Source of the DNA: an uncultured Clostridia bacterium
Lineage (GTDB): Bacteria; Bacillota; Clostridia; JAAYHZ01
Assembly (NCBI GenBank): GCA_937894465.1
Contig: CALCRE010000065.1
Span: 1 to 11,064, forward strand
DNA: 11,064 nucleotides
Direction: 5' to 3'
In this document: in pieces, positions 1-7,278 of the stretch
Layout: each line of letters opens with the position of its first letter
Position numbering within the stretch: position 1 is the stretch's first letter
Position numbers and translations under genes: made by a program
Notes under the pieces: model-generated
Told to the model about the DNA's origin: nothing
The model's database searches: none
The model's input: the letters and a program-made list of their open reading frames with translations, nothing else

Positions 1-1
1 T

Positions 2-1819
2 CTTAACATAGAAAGCGATATGATGACGGGATATGGATTTGCAGCCTTGCGTGATGGAGCAAAGTATAGCAACGGTGTTAACACACAGCGTGACTTTTCC
101 GTGTATTTCGGCATAGGAAACAGTCATGGTCACCAAGACGCATTGAATTTGGGTATTGATGCATTCGGTCTCAACATGGCACCGGACTTGGGTTATCCCG
201 AGGACACCGGAACGCAACCAAACCGTGTACAATGGGTATCGAAACCTTTATCCCATAACACAGCCATGGTGGACGGAAAAGCACAAAATGCACTGACAAC
301 GGCCGGAACTCCACATCATTTTGATGTGTCTGAAAGAGTAAAAGTCATTGATGTGGATGCCAATAAGGCATATCTTCAAACTCAAGAATATAGACGAACT
401 GTGGTTATGGTGGAAGCCGGGGATGATATTTCATATGGTGTGGACTTCTTCCGCATCTTAGGCGGTGACGATCATGTCTACAGTTTTCACTCTCAATCCG
501 ATGAGATCTTTGAAACTCAAGGGTTGAACCTTGTTCCGCAAACAGATGCACTTGGTAACTACATAGGTACCTATGCAAGCCCTGATGTACCTTGGGGGAA
601 AGATCCGAATACGGTGGACACATCATGGTCCGTTGATATGCTAAAGTATCCTCCGGGGGCTACATGGCTCGATTGTGTCCGTCGTGACAGTTCACCGTCA
701 GAATCATTTGCAGTGGACTTTAAGGTAAAGGATTTTAGAAACGTCTTGCCGCAGCAAGATCAGAATCTACATTTAAGGATGACCATGTTGAATGATTTTG
801 CTCTTGATGAGGTAGCGATCGCTCATGGAACTCCACCCCAGATCAATACGCAATATGTTCCGTACTTGGAATATGTCCTTGCACGAAGAACCGGAAAGGA
901 TCTGGATTCACTGTTTACTACTGTGTTCGAACCATACAACGAAAGCCGGACTATTGATTTCGGAATGGAAAGTGTTCCGGTAGAAGTGATCAGCGGTACT
1001 CAGAAACCCGGTGATGCGGTAAAAGCGGTTCGCATTCCGTTGAAAAGCGGACGGGTCGATTATATCGTCTATGCAACCAATAACTCCGTTTTGTATCGAG
1101 TGGACGGTTTGTTCGATTTTAGAGGATTTGTGGGTGTCTACTCCGTGAAGGACGGCAAACCGGTATATCTTTATGTAAATGACGGAGATATCATAGGGGA
1201 AAGCACCGGAAATCTCGCCGCATGTACAGGTACTGTTGCGGGTTTTACCCGTCAATTGCAGTTGGACAATGAGATTACAATAAATGTAGAGCAGCAGTTG
1301 ATAGGGCAGGATGTTTCCCGGCTTGTCGGTCAAACCATTTATGTTCAAAATGACGGAGTCAGAAATGCAGCCTACAAGATAGAGGGAATAAAGAGCCAAG
1401 ACGGTAACCTTGTGACTCTGGATATCGGTAATGTAACATTTATCAGACAGTATATTGACTCCACCGATTTTACAAAAGGATATGTGTATGACATTGCAGA
1501 AGGTGCAACTTTCGTTATACCGTTGTCCACTGAAAGGTTTATGGGAATTGACATTCTAAGGGAGCTTCTCTCGAAGTATGTTCGCTTGGATCAAGTAACC
1601 GGACCGATGATTCCGCAGCTTGAAAACAGAATTGAACAAGCGAAACACCAATATGAAAAAGGATTTGTGATTCAAGGGATAAAACACCTTACAGACTTTC
1701 TGAATAGCTTAAATAATGATGCTTTAAAAGAACATGTATCCGATGAAGCACAGGTGAAATTGAACCGTTTTACGAATGACATAATCAATACATGGCAAGA
1801 ACGGATTGATAACGGATAA
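2..1819 (+). CDS. Heparinase II/III-family polysaccharide lyase, 3' part (5' end outside window)
   Basis: The frame is open to the left edge, so the gene starts upstream and at least 605 residues are visible. The heparinase II/III signature is clear: HGHQDALNL near bases 125-150, an Asp/Gly/Tyr-rich stretch, then HNTAMVDG near 254-277. These belong to the beta-sandwich part behind the catalytic toroid in this lyase family, which cleaves uronic-acid polysaccharides by beta-elimination. The N-terminal toroid and any signal peptide are off the window. Beta-rich sequence continues to about base 1550. The last 80 residues (about 1577-1816) are helical, with a pattern like LENRIEQAKHQYEKG and HLTDFLNSLNN. 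This resembles the FIMAH-type C-terminal helical module of secreted Bacillota glycan enzymes, so an extracellular location is inferred. A terminator follows directly. The substrate (heparin-like, alginate-like or other) cannot be told. Confidence 0.85.
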   Translation, partial: LNIESDMMTGYGFAALRDGAKYSNGVNTQRDFSVYFGIGNSHGHQDALNLGIDAFGLNMAPDLGYPEDTGTQPNRVQWVSKPLSHNTAMVDGKAQNALTTAGTPHHFDVSERVKVIDVDANKAYLQTQEYRRTVVMVEAGDDISYGVDFFRILGGDDHVYSFHSQSDEIFETQGLNLVPQTDALGNYIGTYASPDVPWGKDPNTVDTSWSVDMLKYPPGATWLDCVRRDSSPSESFAVDFKVKDFRNVLPQQDQNLHLRMTMLNDFALDEVAIAHGTPPQINTQYVPYLEYVLARRTGKDLDSLFTTVFEPYNESRTIDFGMESVPVEVISGTQKPGDAVKAVRIPLKSGRVDYIVYATNNSVLYRVDGLFDFRGFVGVYSVKDGKPVYLYVNDGDIIGESTGNLAACTGTVAGFTRQLQLDNEITINVEQQLIGQDVSRLVGQTIYVQNDGVRNAAYKIEGIKSQDGNLVTLDIGNVTFIRQYIDSTDFTKGYVYDIAEGATFVIPLSTERFMGIDILRELLSKYVRLDQVTGPMIPQLENRIEQAKHQYEKGFVIQGIKHLTDFLNSLNNDALKEHVSDEAQVKLNRFTNDIINTWQERIDNG

Positions 1820-1834
1820 ACTGATTGTCAATAG

Positions 1835-1868
1835 AAAAACCGGTGAGGAACAGCTCTCCGGTTTTTTT
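1835..1868 (+). terminator. Rho-independent terminator after the heparinase gene
   Basis: AAAAACCGGTGAG and CTCTCCGGTTTTT form a 13-base stem with one mismatch around a 6-base loop and end in a run of seven T. It begins 16 bases after the stop codon at 1819. The A-run on the 5' side means it could also work on the other strand, but no minus-strand gene ends here. Confidence 0.85.
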
Positions 1869-1917
1869 GATGAAAATTCATCAATAGCTAAATGCCGGAT
1901 AATACAATTAGCAATAC

Positions 1918-1946
1918 TTACCAAAGTTATTGTTCGGTATTACAAT
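1918..1946 (+). promoter_or_regulatory. Possible sigma-A promoter for the two-domain amidohydrolase
   Basis: TTACCA (1918-1923), a 17-base spacer and TACAAT (1941-1946) match the consensus at 4 of 6 and 5 of 6 positions. It lies after the terminator and about 70 bases before the GTG start at 2017, where a promoter is needed. Found by eye; other AT-rich hexamers nearby are possible. Confidence 0.35.
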
Positions 1947-2016
1947 GGAATTAAAATAACTGTATGGCTTTTATCTGCATTGAGGCGAAAAAGGAAACGA
2001 AAGGAAAGATTTTATA

Positions 2017-3612
2017 GTGGGAATGATATATTTTGACTCTAACATGTGCGTTGGCAAACAAGGTTTAAAGCATCCGATGGAGTTATGGAAAACCGAGGAT
2101 GTATTATCTGTCATGGAGCAATGCGCGGTCTCTGCTGCTCTTGTGTACAGCGGTTGGTCCAAAGATTATGCACCTCGTTACGGTAACGAACGATTAATGA
2201 AGGAATTACAGAAAAACGACCGTCTCTATGGGTGCTATACGATCTTGCCGAATTTGTACGGAGATTTTTTTGATCCGGATGAAATGGTACGGGACATCAA
2301 GGAAAAAGGCTTTGTAGCGACAAAAATGTTCCCCGGTTCACACAAGTTTACCCCTGACGAGAGAACCATGGGTTACTATTACTCAGCACTGGAAAAAGAG
2401 AATATCCCGCTTTTAGTGGATTCATCGGAAATTGGTTTTTCCTATGCGGAACACATATTGGAACGTCATCCGGACTTGAAGTTATTGCTACTTGGTGTGG
2501 GTTGGGGTGAAGAACGCAAAATATTCCCGCTCTTGCGGGAGTATCAAAACTTATACTTGGACTTTTCGTTGCTTCAGACAAATTATGTTATAGAGAGAAT
2601 GTTACAAAACTATGGTGCCGATCGATTTGTTTTTGGCAGCGGAATGCCGAAGATGAGCCTCGGAGCCGCTCGCTCCCTTATCGATTATGCACAAATATCC
2701 CAAGGAGACAAACAAAAGATAGCAGGTGGTAATCTCGCAAGGTTGTGCGGGTTGCCAATACCAAAGCTTCAAAAAATGAAAAATGATGACATTGCAAAAG
2801 GAGCTGCGGAAGGAAAGCCCATTTCGGCTTTCGTGTTTGACTCTCACACCCACATTTTGGAGGAAGGAGGTCATTGCGGTGGCGGATATGCTATGCCCAA
2901 CGGTGACTTGGAGCATATGGACGCATTGTTTACCCGGATGGGCGTTGACCAATATTGTGTTGCTCCTTGGCTTGGTATATGGACGGATTCGGAAGCCGGA
3001 AATGAAGTCATGCTGGATATGGTTCATAAAAAGCCCGAAAAAGCGGTTGGCTATGTGTTGATTGATCCGAATTATGTAGATGACATTGAATTAGAAGCTT
3101 CCAAATATCATTTGGATCACAAAGTACCGGGTATCAAAATGTTTTATGGGCGTACCCATGTAAGATACAATGATCCCGTTTTTGATCCCTGGTGGAAGAT
3201 TGCCAATGGAAATTCCTTGTTTGCTTTATTGGATTATGGTAGTTATCCTGGATATTTGCAAGATGTCGAAGAGCTTGCTCTACGTTATCCGAATGTATCT
3301 TTTTTCTTGGATCATGCCGGAAGAGATTTTAACGGGGCGATCAGCAATGCCCGTTATGCTAAAAAGTATCCAAACATCTATTTACAGATAACATATACGA
3401 CGGTAACCCAAGGGGTCATGGAGTATTTTGTGAAGGAAGGGCTTGCAGATAAAGTGCTTTACGGCACGGATGCACCTATGCGAGACCCTAGGCCCCAGTT
3501 AGGTTGGGTTGTTTATGCCGATATTCCCACGGAAGATAAGAAAAAGATCTTAGGTGGGAACATGAAGAAAATTCTTGAACGTTGTTTTCGTGATACGCAA
3601 ATAGAAGGATGA
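2017..3612 (+). CDS. Tandem-domain amidohydrolase (amidohydrolase_2-like), N-terminal barrel degenerate
   Basis: The protein has 531 residues from GTG at 2017, chosen because AAGGAAAG at 2001-2008 sits 8 bases before it; ATG at 2023 is the alternative. It holds two successive metal-dependent TIM-barrel domains. The second (about 268-531) has the expected metal and catalytic residues: HTH at 277-279, K374 in GIKMFYG, H433 in LDHAG and D485 in YGTDAP. It is therefore probably an active hydrolase, decarboxylase or lactonase-type enzyme. In the first (about 1-245) the HxH position reads DSNMCVG and the TDAP position reads GSGMP, so metal ligands are missing although the barrel framework remains. 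No signal peptide is seen, so it should be cytoplasmic. It lies 139 bases before a sugar-binding lipoprotein gene with no terminator between, which suggests one transcript. A sugar-acid or lactone substrate is inference from context. Confidence 0.82.
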   Translation: MGMIYFDSNMCVGKQGLKHPMELWKTEDVLSVMEQCAVSAALVYSGWSKDYAPRYGNERLMKELQKNDRLYGCYTILPNLYGDFFDPDEMVRDIKEKGFVATKMFPGSHKFTPDERTMGYYYSALEKENIPLLVDSSEIGFSYAEHILERHPDLKLLLLGVGWGEERKIFPLLREYQNLYLDFSLLQTNYVIERMLQNYGADRFVFGSGMPKMSLGAARSLIDYAQISQGDKQKIAGGNLARLCGLPIPKLQKMKNDDIAKGAAEGKPISAFVFDSHTHILEEGGHCGGGYAMPNGDLEHMDALFTRMGVDQYCVAPWLGIWTDSEAGNEVMLDMVHKKPEKAVGYVLIDPNYVDDIELEASKYHLDHKVPGIKMFYGRTHVRYNDPVFDPWWKIANGNSLFALLDYGSYPGYLQDVEELALRYPNVSFFLDHAGRDFNGAISNARYAKKYPNIYLQITYTTVTQGVMEYFVKEGLADKVLYGTDAPMRDPRPQLGWVVYADIPTEDKKKILGGNMKKILERCFRDTQIEG

Positions 3613-3642
3613 TAAAAATTTAAGATATAGATTTTTGTTACA

Positions 3643-3677
3643 GGGAGGAATGCTGTATGGTGAAATGTTACGAATGA
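3643..3677 (+). other. Strong ribosome binding site with a six-codon mini-ORF
   Basis: GGGAGG at 3643-3648 lies 8 bases before ATG at 3657, which opens M-V-K-C-Y-E and stops at 3675-3677. A second ATG at 3650 would give a 20-residue frame ending at 3712 but is only 1 base from the same site. This may be a leader peptide ahead of the lipoprotein gene, the scar of a deleted gene, or chance. The rest of 3613-3751 shows no terminator or clear promoter. Confidence 0.2.
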
Positions 3678-3751
3678 GAAATCAACAAAATACGACGTGT
3701 ATCGGTTTATAAGCAAAGTTAAAAATGATGAGAATTTGGAGGGAAAAGATA

Positions 3752-5614
3752 ATGAAAAGAATTGTTGTGTTAATGTTGGTTTTATCCATGCTGTTTTCTT
3801 TTGTCGCATGTGTAAATAAAACCGAAGACGGTGATCCTAACGGCAGTTCACAAGGAACGACAACCGCGAAAGGAACGACAACGGCTAAGGTAACCACAAC
3901 CACTGCAGTGGTAGAGGAAGATCCTTTTAAGGAGTTCTTTGAGATCAGTTGGTTGACCGAGATGAACAAAGACTGGGTAGAAGGCAGATGGGACGAATTG
4001 GAGCTTGAAGAAAGATTCAATGTGGACATCGATATGTGGCCGATGGACTCCTATAACGACAGGGAAGCCATGGCCGCTCTTGTCGCCGCAGGAGATATCC
4101 CCGATTTTATGTTCATGCCTGCAGGACCGAGACAACCTGCAGATATGTATAAAGAAGATCTGATCCGTTCCATTCCTTTGGATATGATTAGAAAACATCT
4201 TCCCGGTATGTACGGATTGCTTGAAATGATGCCCATTGGTTACAAGTATAACCTGGTGGAAGGTACAACCGATGAGTATTACGGTATCACTCATATCGGT
4301 TTTGCTTCCGCACAGTACTTCTATGATGGAACTTGTATCAATATGGATTGGCTCGAAGCAATCGGATACGGCTTGGATGAAAGTACACTAAAGCAAGTGA
4401 AGATCCCCACGGCAGGTTATGAAAAGTTTAACGACAATGTATATTTCGGTGAAGGAACTTTTACTTTTGAAGAGACAAACGACATTTTAAGAAAGTTTAC
4501 TGAAGACGATCCCGACGGTAACGGAGAAGACGATACATACGGAATGGTCTACATACCGGAATGCGCAAACGTTAACATGACTCAAGAAGGGCTTTTTGGA
4601 TTTGTTCACCATCCGGATTATCTTTACAAGGATCCGGTGACCGGTGACGTGGTTCCAAAGATTGCTTACACACCGTACAGAGATTATTTGGCTTGGATTT
4701 CTGAAAATCTGCAAAAAGGATATATGCGCCCCTTGCCGGGAGCAACCAGTTGGGTAACGGAGTTTCACCAGATTGCTGCAACAAATAAGGTAGGTGTTAT
4801 GCAAATACACAGGGACAGCTACTTGCAACCTACCAGTGACCTGTTCATCGGTTATCCGCCCCAAAGTATTTACTTAGGAGTGGATGAAGACGCTCGCTTT
4901 GTCATCGGCCCCATGTTCCACGGTCCCGAAGGAAAAGCGGTGGATATGACATATAGCATCGATACTTTTGGAGTGGGATTAAGCAGAACCGAAATGATCG
5001 GCAAAGAAGTATCCGATGAAAAGTTGGCAAGAATTCTGGAAATATTAAACTATATAATGTATACCGATGAAGCAACATACAACAGGTATGTTTACGGTAT
5101 TGAAGGAATCCATTGGAAATGGGCAGGGGAGCCTTTCAAGAGTTCTAAAATCATTACCCCTGCAGCACAACTTCCTCAAGAATACAGAAGAAGCAACACT
5201 TGTCCCTTTGCCGGTTGGATGCTACGTTGGCCTACATCCGGTCTTGAATCGGAAGCTGCTTTAAAAGACGGTTATTGGTCATTGCCGGCATATATGTACG
5301 CTTACGACTTGTATGAAAAGTATGCATGTGTTCCGGAAAAATATGTTTCTTCAATTTATATGGGAGAAACGCTATACAAGAAATATATCGATTTAAAAGC
5401 TGAATTGGATCCTCAAATGAATCCGATCATCTCTGATTTCAAAGCCCGTGCTTTGAACGGTGAAATTGCCAACTTCAATACGGAATGGACCCAATACATC
5501 GATCAACTGTATGCTGCAGGAATGCAAAAATTAGTAGACGAAGTGTATAACCTGGATGAATATGAAAAGTACAGCACGGGTGACAAGTTCAAGATCAAGG
5601 GACCGTTGTATTAA
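3752..5614 (+). CDS. Extracellular solute-binding lipoprotein of a carbohydrate ABC transporter
   Basis: The start at 3752 is set by GGAGGG at 3738-3743, 8 bases upstream; an in-frame ATG at 3725 lacks such a site. The product has 620 residues. A lipoprotein signal peptide (MKR, hydrophobic core, FVAC) places the acylated Cys at residue 20. A Thr-rich linker with GTTTAK repeated follows, tethering the domain outside the membrane. The rest resembles the large LplA/AlgQ-type binding proteins: ISWLTEMNKDW at the start, AAGDIPDFMF in the first lobe, and DPDGNGEDDTYG near 4507-4542, like the calcium-binding loop of alginate-binding proteins. Such proteins deliver oligosaccharides to an ABC permease pair. 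No permease is adjacent, so it must pair with genes elsewhere. The amidohydrolase upstream and the lyase before it suggest an acidic-oligosaccharide ligand, which is inference. Confidence 0.87.
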   Translation: MKRIVVLMLVLSMLFSFVACVNKTEDGDPNGSSQGTTTAKGTTTAKVTTTTAVVEEDPFKEFFEISWLTEMNKDWVEGRWDELELEERFNVDIDMWPMDSYNDREAMAALVAAGDIPDFMFMPAGPRQPADMYKEDLIRSIPLDMIRKHLPGMYGLLEMMPIGYKYNLVEGTTDEYYGITHIGFASAQYFYDGTCINMDWLEAIGYGLDESTLKQVKIPTAGYEKFNDNVYFGEGTFTFEETNDILRKFTEDDPDGNGEDDTYGMVYIPECANVNMTQEGLFGFVHHPDYLYKDPVTGDVVPKIAYTPYRDYLAWISENLQKGYMRPLPGATSWVTEFHQIAATNKVGVMQIHRDSYLQPTSDLFIGYPPQSIYLGVDEDARFVIGPMFHGPEGKAVDMTYSIDTFGVGLSRTEMIGKEVSDEKLARILEILNYIMYTDEATYNRYVYGIEGIHWKWAGEPFKSSKIITPAAQLPQEYRRSNTCPFAGWMLRWPTSGLESEAALKDGYWSLPAYMYAYDLYEKYACVPEKYVSSIYMGETLYKKYIDLKAELDPQMNPIISDFKARALNGEIANFNTEWTQYIDQLYAAGMQKLVDEVYNLDEYEKYSTGDKFKIKGPLY

Positions 5615-5660
5615 AAAACATTTAATCAAAAAACCAATATTAAGCTTATATGCATAAGAA

Positions 5661-5697
5661 AGGCTGTCGTATAGTTGTTGGTACGGCAGCCCTTTTT
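5661..5697 (+). terminator. Rho-independent terminator after the solute-binding protein gene
   Basis: GGCTGTCGTAT (5662-5672) pairs with GTACGGCAGCC (5681-5691) over 11 positions including two G-U pairs, with an 8-base loop, then CTTTTT. It lies 48 bases after the stop at 5614. The minus-strand wzz gene ends at 5755, and read that way the hairpin is followed by TTTCTTAT, so it may serve both convergent genes. Confidence 0.8.
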
Positions 5698-5754
5698 ATG
5701 TGCATCTACGATAGAAAATAGAGGCTTAATATGTTTTTATCCTTTATATCGTCC

Positions 5755-6783
5755 TTATTTATAGGATTCCTTTTTCCAGTATGCTACGAACAAAGCAAGC
5801 ATAACGCCGATCATTGCCCCGAGGACACCTCCGATGGCAACATTTCTTACGTTGTGAGGGCTTGATTTTTGGGTGGGTGCCACAGGTGGCGAAGGAAGGT
5901 ATACATATGTATCCACCATCCCTATTACACTCGAATTGAGCTTGTCAGCTTGTCCGGTACTGTAATATTCTTTGATGGCTGACATTTCAACATCCAACTC
6001 CTGTATATAATCGTTGTATTTTCTCATTGTGTTTTCAATGCCATTGATGGATTGCTTGTTAGAGATAATATCGCTTTCAATTTTTATATAGTTAGGATTA
6101 ACAGTTTCAATAGGTACCACATAATCGCCTGTATTACCCAACGGGGATTGTATTTCCAAGTTGGAATTTGTTTCAATGATTTGCGGTGTTTGAGCTAACA
6201 ACTCTTCATTTCTTCTTAATGTTTCTTTTACGCTGTCCAAAGAGTTTTCCAGCTTTTCTTTCTGCACTTTAAAGTGATTTATGTAAAAATTGACGGCTCT
6301 CTCTTTTGTCATTGCATCGATAAAATTTGTATAATTCCCATACAATGACTGCGCTAATTGTAATGATTCTATCGGGTTATTGGCAGAAACAGTTACTTCA
6401 AAAATATTGGATTCCTTTTCCTTGTTTTCAGCTATGGAGATTCTCTTTTTCATGTTTTCCACGGAGGCTTCTTCATAAGCCATATTATCGATGGTAGCTA
6501 ATAAGACGTCATTGCTTGTTATAAGATTCAGGTACTGTTGATTGGTTGTGATGGGTAACGTGTAATCGCCATATTTGGTTGAATATTGAGCCGGCATATT
6601 GATGACAAGGTTTAATTTGGTTTCATAACTAGGTGACAAAATAAAAAAACTAAAAATTCCGGCTAATATTGCTCCTATTAATGTAAGGGCTATGATCATT
6701 ATTTTTCTCTTCCACAAAGCCATAATGATTTCTCGTAGTTCGATTTCATCGTCGTATTGTTGCACGTTTTGACTTTCGTTCAT
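5755..6783 (-). CDS. Wzz/chain-length-determinant polysaccharide co-polymerase
   Basis: The start at 6783 is chosen because GGGGGAGG lies 4 bases upstream; the longer frame from 6807 has no good site. The 342-residue product has the standard two-helix plan: a short cytoplasmic N-terminus with the Wzz-type stretch DDEIELREIIMALWKRK, a membrane helix at about 28-49, a long external Glu/Lys-rich helical region with coiled-coil character (about 150-280), a Pro-rich stretch (LPSPPVAPTQ), a second helix at about 315-336 and a short basic tail. The family sets chain length in exopolysaccharide or capsule export. The tail has no Tyr cluster and no BY-kinase gene is beside it, so it stands alone rather than in a capsule operon. 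The neighbours concern polysaccharide breakdown. A regulated promoter lies about 200 bases upstream. Confidence 0.82.
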   Translation of the reverse strand: MNESQNVQQYDDEIELREIIMALWKRKIMIIALTLIGAILAGIFSFFILSPSYETKLNLVINMPAQYSTKYGDYTLPITTNQQYLNLITSNDVLLATIDNMAYEEASVENMKKRISIAENKEKESNIFEVTVSANNPIESLQLAQSLYGNYTNFIDAMTKERAVNFYINHFKVQKEKLENSLDSVKETLRRNEELLAQTPQIIETNSNLEIQSPLGNTGDYVVPIETVNPNYIKIESDIISNKQSINGIENTMRKYNDYIQELDVEMSAIKEYYSTGQADKLNSSVIGMVDTYVYLPSPPVAPTQKSSPHNVRNVAIGGVLGAMIGVMLALFVAYWKKESYK

Positions 6784-6900
6784 GCTGCCTCCCCCTGATG
6801 TAAACATCGTATTCTTTCAAAAAATTCACAATCAATAATTTACCTTGTTCTATGATCATTCAACTTTTCAAACGTTGTCAACAGACAGTGTGCTCCGGGT

Positions 6901-6908
6901 CCCCCCCC
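6901..6908 (-). repeat. Homopolymer G8 run in the wzz leader
   Basis: Eight C on the plus strand read as G8 in the predicted wzz leader, about 118 bases before the start codon and about 80 bases after the promoter. Runs like this slip in replication. It lies outside the coding frame, so any effect would be on leader folding or spacing. Confidence 0.5.
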
Positions 6909-6962
6909 TTATGTACGAAACAGATTGATTGATCCCAAGTTTATACGTAGCTACGATGCTTT

Positions 6963-6989
6963 AATTTGTTAAACTTAATTTAACAAATT
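6963..6989 (-). promoter_or_regulatory. Perfect inverted repeat at the wzz transcription start (likely operator)
   Basis: AATTTGTTAAA (6963-6973) and TTTAACAAATT (6979-6989) are perfect 11-base inverted arms around CTTAA. The repeat lies immediately downstream of the -10 box at 6991-6996, so it would cover the transcription start. That is a typical repressor position. The half-sites TTGTTAA/TTAACAA look like those of Rex, but the gap between them is 7 bases, not the 4 of the Rex consensus, so another regulator is more likely. A 10-base palindrome CGTAGCTACG follows in the leader at 6946-6955. Confidence 0.6.
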
Positions 6990-6990
6990 G

Positions 6991-7018
6991 ATTATACCAT
7001 AATCTACTGGCATGTCCA
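6991..7018 (-). promoter_or_regulatory. Strong sigma-A promoter for wzz
   Basis: On the minus strand: TGGACA (7018-7013, 5 of 6), a 16-base spacer, then TATAAT (6996-6991, 6 of 6) preceded by TGG, an extended -10. The predicted start near 6984 leaves a leader of about 200 bases before the ATG at 6783. Confidence 0.75.
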
Positions 7019-7133
7019 TACCATTTTATAACCTGTATTGAGCCGGAAGGAGAGTGTGCAGGCAGTGTGAATAATTGGTGATTTTTTCTAATTATTATTT
7101 GTTTGCTACAATTTGCTGATATATAAGATTACC
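7019..7133. other. Intergenic stretch between the wzz promoter and the IS110 end
   Basis: No gene, hairpin or terminator was recognised here. The right part (TATAAGATTACC, from 7122) supplies half of the inferred insertion target of the IS110 element. It also resembles TATAAGATTATCACA at 8800-8814 beyond the element. Confidence 0.4.
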
Positions 7134-7138
7134 ACAGC
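7134..7138. repeat. Recombination core, right-end copy (ACAGC)
   Basis: ACAGC, minus-strand GCTGT, is identical to 8691-8695. The host side is TATAAGATTACC and the element side is CTGCAAATAAAA. One copy would remain after excision. Confidence 0.6.
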
Positions 7139-7150
7139 CTGCAAATAAAA

Positions 7151-7156
7151 AGTCAA
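7151..7156 (-). promoter_or_regulatory. Outward -35 box in the IS110 right end
   Basis: Minus-strand TTGACT (5 of 6 to consensus) points out of the element, 12 bases from the shared ACAGC. It has no good -10 in the host DNA. In the circular form it would pair with TAGAAT of the left end at a 17-base spacing. Confidence 0.55.
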
Positions 7157-7179
7157 GAGGTAATTGATAATATTTATAA

Positions 7180-7203
7180 AAATGTTTTAGCAAATGTTTT
7201 ATC
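7180..7203. repeat. Tandem 12-base repeat in the IS110 right end
   Basis: AAATGTTTTAGC is followed directly by AAATGTTTTATC, 11 of 12 identical. It lies between the transposase stop and the element end. No role is known; its AT-richness makes chance possible. Confidence 0.4.
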
Positions 7204-7278
7204 AGTTAATGGGCATACAAAATTAGATCATGCATTACGCTGACCCCAAAAAAATGTATGTAGTTGTAAATTACTTTA

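Noticed and set aside
908..1399. Long open frame on the minus strand inside the heparinase gene.
   Set aside because: It has no ribosome binding site or recognisable domain and lies wholly antisense to a well-supported coding sequence. The same applies to the antisense frames at 2602-3027, 3848-4294 and 4487-4864.
1806..2036. Open frame bridging the end of the heparinase gene and the start of the amidohydrolase.
   Set aside because: It runs through the terminator hairpin, has no ribosome binding site, and the product is low-complexity and basic.
5637..5732. Inverted repeat ATATTAAGC / GCTTAATAT around the terminator after the binding-protein gene.
   Set aside because: It is only 9 bases, AT-rich and widely spaced; the internal hairpin explains the termination signal.
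6963..6989. The wzz operator as a Rex (redox repressor) site.
   Set aside because: The half-sites look right but are 7 bases apart instead of 4, so the dimer would not fit the standard site.
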